Below are positions 33,678 to 42,161 of a stretch of 48,861 nucleotides of DNA, piece after piece (position 1 is the stretch's first letter; each line of letters begins with the position of its first letter). The position numbers were made by a program, and so were the translations under genes. The notes beneath the pieces are model-generated. The model was not told the origin of the DNA. It ran no database searches and worked only from the letters and a program-made list of their open reading frames with translations. Source of the stretch: JAAYJR01 sp964563975 (GTDB taxonomy: Bacteria > Bacteroidota > Bacteroidia > Bacteroidales > Prolixibacteraceae); NCBI GenBank assembly GCA_964563975.1, contig CAZLZJ010000010.1, forward strand, positions 1 through 48,861, written 5' to 3'.

Positions 33678-35831
33678 ATGAGACAATTGATTTTGGTCCT
33701 GCTGAATGTGTTGATATTTTGCGGCAACGGAATAGCCGACGAGGGTATGTGGTTGCCCTCTCTTATTGACAAATTCAATATCAGTAATATGCAGGATAAG
33801 GGATTGAAACTTAGCCCAAACGAAATTTACAACATTAATAATGCAAGTCTTAAAGATGCCGTGGTAGCATTAGACAGAGGCTCATGTACTGCTGAAGTAA
33901 TTTCAGAAAATGGACTGATCCTTACAAATCATCACTGTGGTTATGATGAAATTCAAAACCATTCGTCAGTTGATAACAACTATCTTGAGGAGGGATTCTG
34001 GGCAATGTCGTATGATGAAGAGCTTCCAAATCCCGGCAAAACAGTGTCATTCCTGATCAGTATAGAGGACGTAACCGATAAGGTGCTGGCTGAAGTGACA
34101 GACGATATGGACGAAGATGAAAGAAACAAAAAGATCTATGCCGTATCAAACGAATTAGAAAGAGAAGCCAGAAAAAACACCCATTATGAAACTTTCGTAA
34201 GAAGTTTCTTCAATTCAAATCAATATCATCTTTTTGTCACAGAAACCTTTTCAGACATTAGATTAGTAGGAGCTCCCCCACAGGCACTTGGTAAGTTTGG
34301 AGGAGATACCGATAATTGGATGTGGCCCCGGCATACAAGCGATTTTTCCCTTTTCCGTGTATATACAGGAGCCGACGGTAAACCTGCAAGCTTTTCCGAA
34401 GACAATATCCCGTATAAACCCAGACACTATCTGCCAATATCGCTAAAAGGATTTAAAGAAGGAGATTTTGCAATGATAATGGGCTATCCGGGGCATACCA
34501 ACAGATATATTACATCGTATGATGTTAATTATATAATGGAAGTTACCAATCCCGTACGCGTTGAAGTTCGTAATGCCAAACTGAAAATTCTCAATGAATA
34601 TATGTCTACGGGTCCTAAAGCAAAAATACAGTATGCTTCAAAATATGCACAAAGCTCAAATTACTATAAATATAGTATCGGACAAAATAACGGCCTTGAC
34701 AACCTGAAAGTAATCGAAAGAAAAAAAGCCCTCGAAAATGAGTTTATGACCTGGGTGAATAGTGACGAAAGCAGAAAAGCAAAATATGGTAATGCCTTAA
34801 ATTATATAGCTGAATCCTATTCACAGGTTGATATAAATAAAGCACAGGAATATATGATCGAAGCAATGATAAGGGGGCCTGAAATATTTTCATTTGCATA
34901 CAGAACTTTGCCTTTGTACAGACTGCTTAGTGAGAATGAAATAAAAAATGAATTTATAGATATAGTAAAAAGCAGGGTGTCAAATGGAACAGAAAGCCAT
35001 TTTAAAGACTACAATGCTGAAACCGATAGAAAAGTAGCAGGTACCCTTTTATCTCTTTATGCTGAAAATAACAATCCTGTTTTTTATCCCGACTTTTTTT
35101 CTGCCGTACAAAAAAAATATAAAGGAGATTTCATAAAATACACAGAGAAGATGTTCAAAAAGTCGATTTTCGACAATGAAAAAGAGTTAAACACCTTTTT
35201 TCAAAATCCGGATTTAAAGGTTCTTAAAAAAGATATGGTATTTAATGCCGCGCAAGACATTTTCAGAAAATTCAGAGAAATAGGAGAGATGGCAGACAAA
35301 AGCAAAAAGCGGTTGGATGAGGGGCATCGTTTGTTCCTGGCAGGATTAATGGAGATGCAGAAAGATAAAATTTTTTATCCTGATGCCAACTCAACCATGA
35401 GGCTCACATATGGACAGATACTGAACTATAAACCTAAAGACGGAGTTGAATATAAATATTATACAACCCACCATGGTTATTTAGAAAAAGAGATACCGGG
35501 CGACGATGAGTTCAATGTTCCTCAAAGAATGAAAGACCTTTTATCTGCCGGAGATTTTGGCAGATATGCAGGAGAGGACGGAAATTTACCTGCATGTTTC
35601 ATTACCAATAATGATATTACAGGAGGCAACTCGGGTAGTCCTGTGCTTAACGCCAACGGTGAGCTAATTGGCATAGCATTCGATGGCAACTGGGAAGCAA
35701 TGAGTGGTGACATTGCATTTGAACCTGAGCTGCAGCGTTGTATAAGTGTCGATATACGTTTTGTACTTTGGGTAATTGACAAATATGCAGGAGCAAACAA
35801 CCTTATAGATGAGATGTATATTATCGAATAA
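33678..35831 (+). CDS. S46 family dipeptidyl-peptidase, DPP7-type
   Basis: The product is 717 residues. The start at 33678 gives a signal peptide (MRQLILVLLNVLIFCGNGIA). The catalytic triad regions are ILTNHHCGYDE (His near 86), DTDNWMWPRHTSDF (Asp near 215) and TGGNSGSPV (Ser652). Eighteen residues after the serine the position that sets specificity is Gly (FDGNWEAMSGD), as in DPP7; DPP11 has Arg there. It is therefore expected to release dipeptides with a hydrophobic or aliphatic second residue in the periplasm rather than acidic ones. Bacteroidota that live on peptides use these enzymes. rnhA follows 14 bases later. Confidence 0.93.
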   Translation: MRQLILVLLNVLIFCGNGIADEGMWLPSLIDKFNISNMQDKGLKLSPNEIYNINNASLKDAVVALDRGSCTAEVISENGLILTNHHCGYDEIQNHSSVDNNYLEEGFWAMSYDEELPNPGKTVSFLISIEDVTDKVLAEVTDDMDEDERNKKIYAVSNELEREARKNTHYETFVRSFFNSNQYHLFVTETFSDIRLVGAPPQALGKFGGDTDNWMWPRHTSDFSLFRVYTGADGKPASFSEDNIPYKPRHYLPISLKGFKEGDFAMIMGYPGHTNRYITSYDVNYIMEVTNPVRVEVRNAKLKILNEYMSTGPKAKIQYASKYAQSSNYYKYSIGQNNGLDNLKVIERKKALENEFMTWVNSDESRKAKYGNALNYIAESYSQVDINKAQEYMIEAMIRGPEIFSFAYRTLPLYRLLSENEIKNEFIDIVKSRVSNGTESHFKDYNAETDRKVAGTLLSLYAENNNPVFYPDFFSAVQKKYKGDFIKYTEKMFKKSIFDNEKELNTFFQNPDLKVLKKDMVFNAAQDIFRKFREIGEMADKSKKRLDEGHRLFLAGLMEMQKDKIFYPDANSTMRLTYGQILNYKPKDGVEYKYYTTHHGYLEKEIPGDDEFNVPQRMKDLLSAGDFGRYAGEDGNLPACFITNNDITGGNSGSPVLNANGELIGIAFDGNWEAMSGDIAFEPELQRCISVDIRFVLWVIDKYAGANNLIDEMYIIE

Positions 35832-35845
35832 CTGCCGGCAGAGTA

Positions 35846-36319
35846 ATGCAAACCCCAAAAATAACAATATACACTGACGGCGCATCGCGGGGAAATCCCG
35901 GACCCGGAGGTTATGGCATTGTACTGATTTCAGGTAAATACAGAAAGGAGTTATCACAGGGTTATAAAATGACAACCAATAACCGCATGGAGTTGCTGGC
36001 TGTTATCAAAGCGTTGGAGGCATTGAAAATTAAAGGAAGTTATGTTACTATTTATACTGACTCAAAATATGTTGCAGATGCTGTTGAAAAAGGCTGGCTG
36101 TTCAACTGGGTGACAAAAAATTTCAAAGGAAAAAAGAACAAGGACCTTTGGCTTCAGTTTTTGGAACTATATAAAAAACATAATATAAAGATTGTCTGGA
36201 TCAAAGGACACGACAACCATCCCTGTAATGAACGTTGCGACCGGTTGGCAGTATTGGCCTCGATGGATTCAAACCTGAAAGTAGACGAAGGATACATAAT
36301 TGAAGATCAGGATCAGTAA
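35846..36319 (+). CDS. rnhA: Ribonuclease HI
   Basis: The product is 157 residues. It degrades RNA in RNA-DNA hybrids. The four acidic ligands are in IYTDGASRGNPGPGGYG (Asp10), NNRMELLAVIKAL (Glu), IYTDSKYV (Asp) and NERCDRLAVLA (Asp), and the basic patch WVTKNFKGKKNKDLW and KGHDNHPCN are typical. It probably shares the S46 message, although that link has no obvious meaning. It faces rnhB, with 13 bases between stops. Confidence 0.95.
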   Translation: MQTPKITIYTDGASRGNPGPGGYGIVLISGKYRKELSQGYKMTTNNRMELLAVIKALEALKIKGSYVTIYTDSKYVADAVEKGWLFNWVTKNFKGKKNKDLWLQFLELYKKHNIKIVWIKGHDNHPCNERCDRLAVLASMDSNLKVDEGYIIEDQDQ

Positions 36320-36332
36320 ACTCTCTTTTAAC

Positions 36333-36944
36333 TCAGAAATTAAAGGTAAGCTGTTCATCTGTTAATCTGAATGATAACCGGTGATACTTTGAAATTCCAT
36401 TTTCAGCTATGGCTTTTTTATGTCTTTTTGTCGGATATCCTTTATTTCTATCCCACTCATAAACCGGAAATTCATCATGTGCCTTCTCCATAAATTCATC
36501 ACGATAAGTTTTAGCAAGCACAGATGCAGCGGCAATTGATGCAAGCCGGCTGTCTCCTTTTACTATGCAGGAAAAAGGGATCTTTGTCAGGGAGCGAAAC
36601 CGGTTGCCATCAATAAGCAGGTGCCCGGGAGTAATTTTCAGATTATTTACTGCCCTGTCCATGGCAAGAAAAGAGGCATTCAATATATTAATCCTGTCAA
36701 TCTCCTCATTAGAGGCAAATCCGAGTGCCCAGGCAATTGCCTCTTTTTCAATAACAGGGCGAAGTGCTAACCTTTGCCTGAGGGTCAATTTTTTAGAGTC
36801 ATTCAACAGCTTATTTTCAAAATTTGCAGGAAGAATAACTGCAGCCGCAAATACCGGCCCTGCAAGAGAGCCCCTGCCTGCTTCATCACAACCTGCCTCA
36901 GTAACATCTTTTTTATAATATGGTAATAATATTGATCCCGGCAT
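36333..36944 (-). CDS. rnhB: Ribonuclease HII
   Basis: The product is 203 residues. It cuts at single ribonucleotides and in RNA-DNA hybrids. The GCDEAGRGSLAGPVFAAAVIL motif holds the first two acidic ligands. LNDSKKLTLRQR, HLLIDGNRFRSL and KGDSRLASIAAASVLAKTYRDEFM hold the rest. The start overlaps the stop of the upstream GT4 gene by one base, so coupled translation is likely. Confidence 0.95.
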   Translation of the reverse strand: MPGSILLPYYKKDVTEAGCDEAGRGSLAGPVFAAAVILPANFENKLLNDSKKLTLRQRLALRPVIEKEAIAWALGFASNEEIDRINILNASFLAMDRAVNNLKITPGHLLIDGNRFRSLTKIPFSCIVKGDSRLASIAAASVLAKTYRDEFMEKAHDEFPVYEWDRNKGYPTKRHKKAIAENGISKYHRLSFRLTDEQLTFNF

Positions 36945-38068
36945 TATTGTATTGTTCTTTCAATACTGTTCCATAAAAGCCGGGAAGTCTGATCCCAGCT
37001 GAATTTTTTCTTTTGTTTAAATCCTTTACTTATCATCATCTTCCGCAACTCCGGTTCATCGGCTATCCTGGCCATTGCATATGTTATCTGGTCGATATTA
37101 AAAGGGTCAACATATAAAACGGCATCACCCCCGACTTCAGGTAAGGAGGTGGTATTTGAGCAGATCACCGGTACCCCTGCACTCATTGCTTCAACAACAG
37201 GAATACCAAAACCTTCAAAAAAAGGAACAAAGACCAGCGAAAGTGCAGCTCCCATAATTTTCTGCAACTTTTCAGTTGTTACCCGGCCGGTAAAAATCAC
37301 ATCATTTTTATAATCCATCTGATCGTTAAATCTGAAAATTTTATCAGTTTTATGCATTTCCCCTCCTACGATAACAAGCTTAAGGTTGCTGCTGCTGATT
37401 TTTTTAAATTCATTGAATGCCTTTAATAAACCATAAATATTTTTCCGCGGATTCAGTGCTCCCACAAATAAAAAATATCTCTTCCCCCCGGCTATTTGAC
37501 TGCAAACAGCCATTTTTTCCTCTTCGGGCAAAGGAGTAAAAATTTCATTAACACCGTCATAAACTACATCGATCTTATTCTCGTTAATATTAAATGACTC
37601 AACTATATCTTTTTTTGAATATTCAGAAACTGTGGCAATACGGCCGGCTTTCCCGGCAAACCTGGGGAAAAACCAATTATAATACTTGCTTTTAAGCCAT
37701 GGAAGATCCCGGGAGCGATGAACAAAATTGAGATCATGTATTACTGCTAACTGAGGTACATTTGTGTTAAGAGACAAATAGCCGTCAGGTGAAAGAAAAA
37801 TATCGGCTTTATACTTTTTTAATATTGCAGGAATACGAAATTCAAACCACAGATACCAAAGCACCGGATGCCGGGTAGGTGGCCCGGTAACCACCGGCGT
37901 AATATTATCAGAAAAAATAAAATCCCGACAATAGGGCCTGTCAAAAATAAATATAAAATGGTGCTCGGGATAAGAGACAGTCAGCCTTTTTAAGGTTTCA
38001 AATGTAAACCAGCCTATGCCTTCCAGCTTATCTTTAAGTAATAGCCTTGTATTAACTGCGATTACCAT
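36944..38068 (-). CDS. Family 4 glycosyltransferase (GT-B)
   Basis: The product is 374 residues. The N-terminal domain begins VIAVNTRLLLKDKLEGIGWFTFETL, which matches the mannosyltransferase-like GT4 group. The C-terminal domain has YFLFVGALNPRKN and the E-x7-E motif in FEGFGIPVVEAMSAGVPVICSN, followed by SLPEVGGDAVLY. It would transfer a nucleotide-activated sugar to a surface glycan at the cytoplasmic face. A flippase gene lies divergently next to it, so a role in a polysaccharide pathway is plausible. The sugar is unknown. Confidence 0.88.
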   Translation of the reverse strand: MVIAVNTRLLLKDKLEGIGWFTFETLKRLTVSYPEHHFIFIFDRPYCRDFIFSDNITPVVTGPPTRHPVLWYLWFEFRIPAILKKYKADIFLSPDGYLSLNTNVPQLAVIHDLNFVHRSRDLPWLKSKYYNWFFPRFAGKAGRIATVSEYSKKDIVESFNINENKIDVVYDGVNEIFTPLPEEEKMAVCSQIAGGKRYFLFVGALNPRKNIYGLLKAFNEFKKISSSNLKLVIVGGEMHKTDKIFRFNDQMDYKNDVIFTGRVTTEKLQKIMGAALSLVFVPFFEGFGIPVVEAMSAGVPVICSNTTSLPEVGGDAVLYVDPFNIDQITYAMARIADEPELRKMMISKGFKQKKKFSWDQTSRLLWNSIERTIQ

Positions 38069-38119
38069 AACACAAATTTCAATTTGATATAAAAGTACAA
38101 AGTCTGTTCAAATATTTAT

Positions 38120-38127
38120 TACTTTTG
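38120..38127 (+). promoter_or_regulatory. Putative -7 element TACTTTTG for the flippase gene
   Basis: TACTTTTG matches TAnnTTTG and lies 35 bases before the TTG start at 38163. Confidence 0.4.
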
Positions 38128-38162
38128 ACTGTTCATTAATGCAATATTGTTAAAAACCGAAA

Positions 38163-39611
38163 TTGAAGCGTAAATTTATTACCAACCTCATATTGCTGGT
38201 ATTTTTAAACCTCCTGATCAAACCATTTTGGATTTTTGGAATAGACCGGACTGTGCAAAATATGGTAGGAGATGAAAGCTATGGTTTATACTTTGCCCTG
38301 TTTAATTTTTCAATGATCCTGAATATACTCCTTGATATAGGAATTACCAATTACAACAACTGCAATATTGCCAAACATAATTTTTTATTATCTAAACATC
38401 TGGCCAACATAGTGGGATTAAAGCTTATTCTGGCTGTTGTATATACTGTTTTCAGCCTGACTATCGCTTTTATAATCGGTTATAGCAAAATTCAGTTTCA
38501 CATCCTTTTCTTCCTGATATTAAATCAGTTCATGATATCTTTAACTCTTTATCTGAGGTCAAATATAAGTGCACTGCATCTGTTCCGCACCGACAGTCTG
38601 TTATCGGTATTAGATCGTTTTCTAATGATCATTATATGTTCAATATTTCTGTTTACCAATATTTTAAAAGGCAAATTCGATATTCGATGGTTTGTCTACT
38701 CCCAGACAATTGCATATCTCCTGACTGTAATAATTACATTTATTATTGTTCTCCATAAATCCGGCAGGATCAAATTGCAATTTCATAAAAAATTCATACT
38801 GGTCTTTCTCCGGAAATCATATCCATATGCATTGCTTATTTTGCTAATGTCGTTATATAACCGTATTGATTCGGTAATGCTTGAAAGAATGCTTCCCGAA
38901 CCAATCGGAAAGGAACAGGCAGGTATTTATGCCCAGGCCTTTAGGTTGCTGGATGCAGTTGCAATGTTTGGAGCCCTTGTAGGGGGTCTTTTATTACCCA
39001 TATTTGCCAGGATGATAAAACAAAAGGATCCTGTAGGCCAAATGGTCAAGTTGTCATTTTCCCTGCTGATAGTGCCTGCTATAATAATCAGCGTTGCCTG
39101 TGCACTATACAACTCTGAAATTATGACTCTTCTCTATAAATCAAATACCCGGCAATCGTCTGAACTGCTGGGAGTATTAATGATTGGCTTTATTGGTATT
39201 GCTTCATCATATATTTTCGGCACTCTGCTTACAGCCAATGGAAGTATGAAAGCGTTAAATATAATGGCCTTATGCGGTGTTATACTCAACTTAACTTTAA
39301 ACTTAATTTTGATTCCCGAATATCAGGCTTACGGATCAGCCTTTGCAAGTGTGACTACCCAACTGTTTACAGGCATATCTCAATTTTTTATTGCCATGCA
39401 CATTTTGAAACTAAAGCCCGGGTTAAAATATATTGTTAAAATCACTATTTTCATACTGTTGGTAGTTTTAACCGGTATTTTGTCAAAAAATAGCGGTTAT
39501 TGGATCAACGGATTGGCTATATTTGTAATTGTATCTCTTTTAGCTGCTTTTATTTTAAAGCTCATTAATATTAAAAACTTAGTAGAAATTGTTCTCTCTA
39601 AACAAAGTTAA
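38163..39611 (+). CDS. Polysaccharide flippase-like membrane protein (MOP/Wzx family)
   Basis: The product is 482 residues with about 14 hydrophobic helices along its length. The pattern fits the Wzx/MurJ-type MOP superfamily: GDESYGLYFALFNFSMILNILLDIGITNYNN, YNRIDSVMLERMLPE, then AGIYAQAFRLLDAVAMFGALVGG. It would flip lipid-linked sugars across the inner membrane. The start is TTG at 38163; an ATG 24 bases before it reads into a stop after four codons. It may share a message with the DUF3267 gene. Confidence 0.85.
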   Translation: MKRKFITNLILLVFLNLLIKPFWIFGIDRTVQNMVGDESYGLYFALFNFSMILNILLDIGITNYNNCNIAKHNFLLSKHLANIVGLKLILAVVYTVFSLTIAFIIGYSKIQFHILFFLILNQFMISLTLYLRSNISALHLFRTDSLLSVLDRFLMIIICSIFLFTNILKGKFDIRWFVYSQTIAYLLTVIITFIIVLHKSGRIKLQFHKKFILVFLRKSYPYALLILLMSLYNRIDSVMLERMLPEPIGKEQAGIYAQAFRLLDAVAMFGALVGGLLLPIFARMIKQKDPVGQMVKLSFSLLIVPAIIISVACALYNSEIMTLLYKSNTRQSSELLGVLMIGFIGIASSYIFGTLLTANGSMKALNIMALCGVILNLTLNLILIPEYQAYGSAFASVTTQLFTGISQFFIAMHILKLKPGLKYIVKITIFILLVVLTGILSKNSGYWINGLAIFVIVSLLAAFILKLINIKNLVEIVLSKQS

Positions 39612-39642
39612 TAACCCTGATATTAAAGCACTCCATAATCAG

Positions 39643-40239
39643 ATGGAGTATGAACTTGTAGCAGAGTTGTCGCATCCGCAGGTAAAAGATTTTGTAAAGG
39701 AGCAAATTACAGGTGAAAGCAAGCTTATAAAGTATTTCATGATCTATCAGGTATTTATGGTCTTTTTAGGCTTATTCTTCTTTACCCGTTCGGTATTTTT
39801 AGCTATCCACGGATATTTAAAGCCTTTGATATATGTAATTGCAGCTGTTATTTTCTGTTTTTCATTTCTGATAATCATTCATGAACTACTCCATGCCATA
39901 GGACTTAAGATTACCGGTGCCGGACATATAAAAATTGGAGCTATTGCAAAAAAATTTATCTTTTATGCTGAAGCCGACAAGCATATTTTGAACAGAAAAC
40001 AATTTTCCTTTGTTGCACTGATACCCTTTATAATTATAAAACTTGGTTGCATAGGAGGCATTTTTTTCTATTTAAATATGCCGGCCTTTTATTTCCCGTT
40101 AACAGTGATGAGCATACACAGCCTGTTTTGTGCAGGAGATATAATCATGCTTTCAATTTTTTACCGCTATCCCGGCTCTGAACTATTCACCTATGATGTA
40201 AGAGAAGAAAAAAAGAGCTATTTCTATAAAAAAATATAA
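39643..40239 (+). CDS. DUF3267 family membrane protein (putative zincin)
   Basis: The product is 198 residues from the ATG at 39643. A TTG at 39589 would add 18 residues and overlap the flippase by 23 bases. HELLH near residue 84 sits at the end of a transmembrane helix and matches the HExxH zinc-protease motif, as in DUF3267 proteins, which are thought to be intramembrane metallopeptidases. IKIGAIAKKFIFYAEADKHILNRKQFSFVALIPF is the characteristic following segment. There are four hydrophobic helices. No substrate is known. Confidence 0.8.
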   Translation: MEYELVAELSHPQVKDFVKEQITGESKLIKYFMIYQVFMVFLGLFFFTRSVFLAIHGYLKPLIYVIAAVIFCFSFLIIIHELLHAIGLKITGAGHIKIGAIAKKFIFYAEADKHILNRKQFSFVALIPFIIIKLGCIGGIFFYLNMPAFYFPLTVMSIHSLFCAGDIIMLSIFYRYPGSELFTYDVREEKKSYFYKKI

Positions 40240-40269
40240 ACAATATTTTTCATTCTCATACTTTTATTA

Positions 40270-41082
40270 TCATAAACTTTGAATTAGTTTCCCCATTATT
40301 AAAGTCATTTTAGGCTCAGCCTTCATGGCAACCTTTTTTACCTCTTCGTGCGAAATCTCTACAATTTCACCGGGAACACCACTATCTGTGATGATAGAAA
40401 CACCAAAAACCTTTAATCCCAAATGCCGTGCTGTAATAACCTCAGGTACAGTAGACATTCCAACTATATCTCCTCCCAGAATACGAAACATTTTATACTC
40501 GGCAGGAGTTTCGTATGTAGGTCCCTGGACTCCCACATACACTCCCTCCCTTACCTGGATATTATATTCAAGAGCAATCAATTTGGCTTTATTTCTCAAC
40601 CGTTCATCATATACCTTACTCATATCCGGAAAACGTGGTCCCATCACATCTTCATTCTTTCCCCGAAGCGGATGTTCCGGAAATAAATTTATTTGATCGG
40701 TGATTAAAACAATATCACCTACATACCAGGCAGGATTCAGTCCGCCCGATGCATTTGAAACAATCAGATTTTTTATTCCCAGATACTTCATGACCCTCAC
40801 CGGGAACACCACCTCTTCCATTGAATATCCCTCATAATAGTGAAACCTGCCCTGCATGACAATTATTTCCCTCTCTCCCATTTTTGCATAAATGAGCCTT
40901 CCAAGATGCCCGTCAACTGTTGATACGGGAAAATCAGGAATCTCTTCATATGGAATAAAATCGATAATTTCAATCTCTTTAACCAAACCGCCAAGTCCGG
41001 TTCCCAAAATTATTCCTATATCGGCTTTTGTATTAAACCTGTTTTTTATAAAGCTTGCGGTTGCTTTTATTTTCTCCAACAT
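40270..41082 (-). CDS. Purine-nucleoside phosphorylase
   Basis: The product is 270 residues of the trimeric PNP family. It splits inosine or guanosine with phosphate into base and ribose 1-phosphate. Phosphate binding is in GIILGTGLGGL and IVMQGRFHYYEGY. The purine and ribose contacts include SNASGGLNP, YVGVQGPTYETPAEY and VGMSTVPEVITARH. The N-terminus (MLEKIKATASFIK) matches relatives, so the start is trusted. The gene overlaps the lpxK end by 50 bases in another frame. Confidence 0.93.
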   Translation of the reverse strand: MLEKIKATASFIKNRFNTKADIGIILGTGLGGLVKEIEIIDFIPYEEIPDFPVSTVDGHLGRLIYAKMGEREIIVMQGRFHYYEGYSMEEVVFPVRVMKYLGIKNLIVSNASGGLNPAWYVGDIVLITDQINLFPEHPLRGKNEDVMGPRFPDMSKVYDERLRNKAKLIALEYNIQVREGVYVGVQGPTYETPAEYKMFRILGGDIVGMSTVPEVITARHLGLKVFGVSIITDSGVPGEIVEISHEEVKKVAMKAEPKMTLIMGKLIQSL

Positions 41083-42133
41083 AATTCAAAATTTTTTTAT
41101 CAAACAATCTCTCTTTATCATTTAAAAATTTCACTTTTACCGGCAAATAAAAAAGTACCTCCTTAAAGTTTTCAGGCAGATCGGGTAAATCCATTAAACG
41201 TACTGCATCCTTTTCGGTAGTCAGGATTATTTTACATAACTGCCTGATTTCATTAAACTTATTTAATATCAGCTCTATATCATTAAAATTAAAGTAATAA
41301 TGATCAGAAAATTGTAAATATTTAACCTCATTTGCATAATTCCTGATATAATCATACAGGGGCTTAGGGTAAGCTATCCCAGTAACCACTAAAACAGAAC
41401 AAGTCCCGGGTTTATAAAAACCTTCAGGCAATTTATTTCCGGCAAACACTGGTTTAATTTTGCCATATTCATAGGTTGAAAAAAATAATTGCTGATAAGG
41501 CTTTAAGCTAATCTCTTTACTGATTAGCCTTCTTTGAATCGGCGTAACTTCATTTTCAAGACATTTTGTAAAGATAATGATACCGGCGCGGCGAACCTGG
41601 ACAAATCCTTCACGAAGGCGTCCTGCAGGAAGAAGCATATCCTTCCAGACAGGCCTGTTATAATCAATCAGTAAAATATTAATCCCGGGTGTAATCCTTC
41701 TATGCTGAAAAGCATCATCAAGCAAAACCACATCAGGCGTTTTACTGTTCTCATCGGAAAATATTCTTTTAAGCCCTTCAAGTCTGTTTTCACATACTGC
41801 AACAATAATCCCCGGAAATTTTCTTTTTATTTGAACAGGCTCATCTCCTGCTTCGTCTACACCCGATTCAACCTCCACCCATCTGAACCCCCTGCTTTTC
41901 CTTTTATATCCACGGCTAAGCACTGCCACTTCAAATTTACCTTTTAAAAGTTCGGCTAAATACTCTATATGGGTTGTTTTCCCTGTTCCCCCGACAGTTA
42001 TATTCCCAACCGATATAACCGGCACATTACAATCTTTTGATTTAAAAATACCTAAATCATAAAAACGATTACGAAAAAAAATTATTAATCCGTATATAGC
42101 TGAAATCGGATAGAGAATAAATTTTAACATCAA
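41033..42133 (-). CDS. lpxK: Tetraacyldisaccharide 4'-kinase
   Basis: The product is 366 residues. It phosphorylates the 4'-position of the lipid A disaccharide. The Walker A motif is GNITVGGTGKTTHIEYL, near residue 44. An N-terminal membrane helix (LYPISAIYGLIIFF), AVLSRGYKRKSRG, VVLLDDAFQHRRI and ILLIDYNRPVWKDMLLPAGRLRE follow the family. Its last 50 bases code also for the start of the purine phosphorylase. M48 protease lies upstream. With lptC in the window this shows an organism that makes LPS. Confidence 0.94.
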   Translation of the reverse strand: MMLKFILYPISAIYGLIIFFRNRFYDLGIFKSKDCNVPVISVGNITVGGTGKTTHIEYLAELLKGKFEVAVLSRGYKRKSRGFRWVEVESGVDEAGDEPVQIKRKFPGIIVAVCENRLEGLKRIFSDENSKTPDVVLLDDAFQHRRITPGINILLIDYNRPVWKDMLLPAGRLREGFVQVRRAGIIIFTKCLENEVTPIQRRLISKEISLKPYQQLFFSTYEYGKIKPVFAGNKLPEGFYKPGTCSVLVVTGIAYPKPLYDYIRNYANEVKYLQFSDHYYFNFNDIELILNKFNEIRQLCKIILTTEKDAVRLMDLPDLPENFKEVLFYLPVKVKFLNDKERLFDKKILNYVGENKSNRKLYKKQV

Positions 42134-42161
42134 TTTGATTTATATCAGGTTGCAGCCATTG

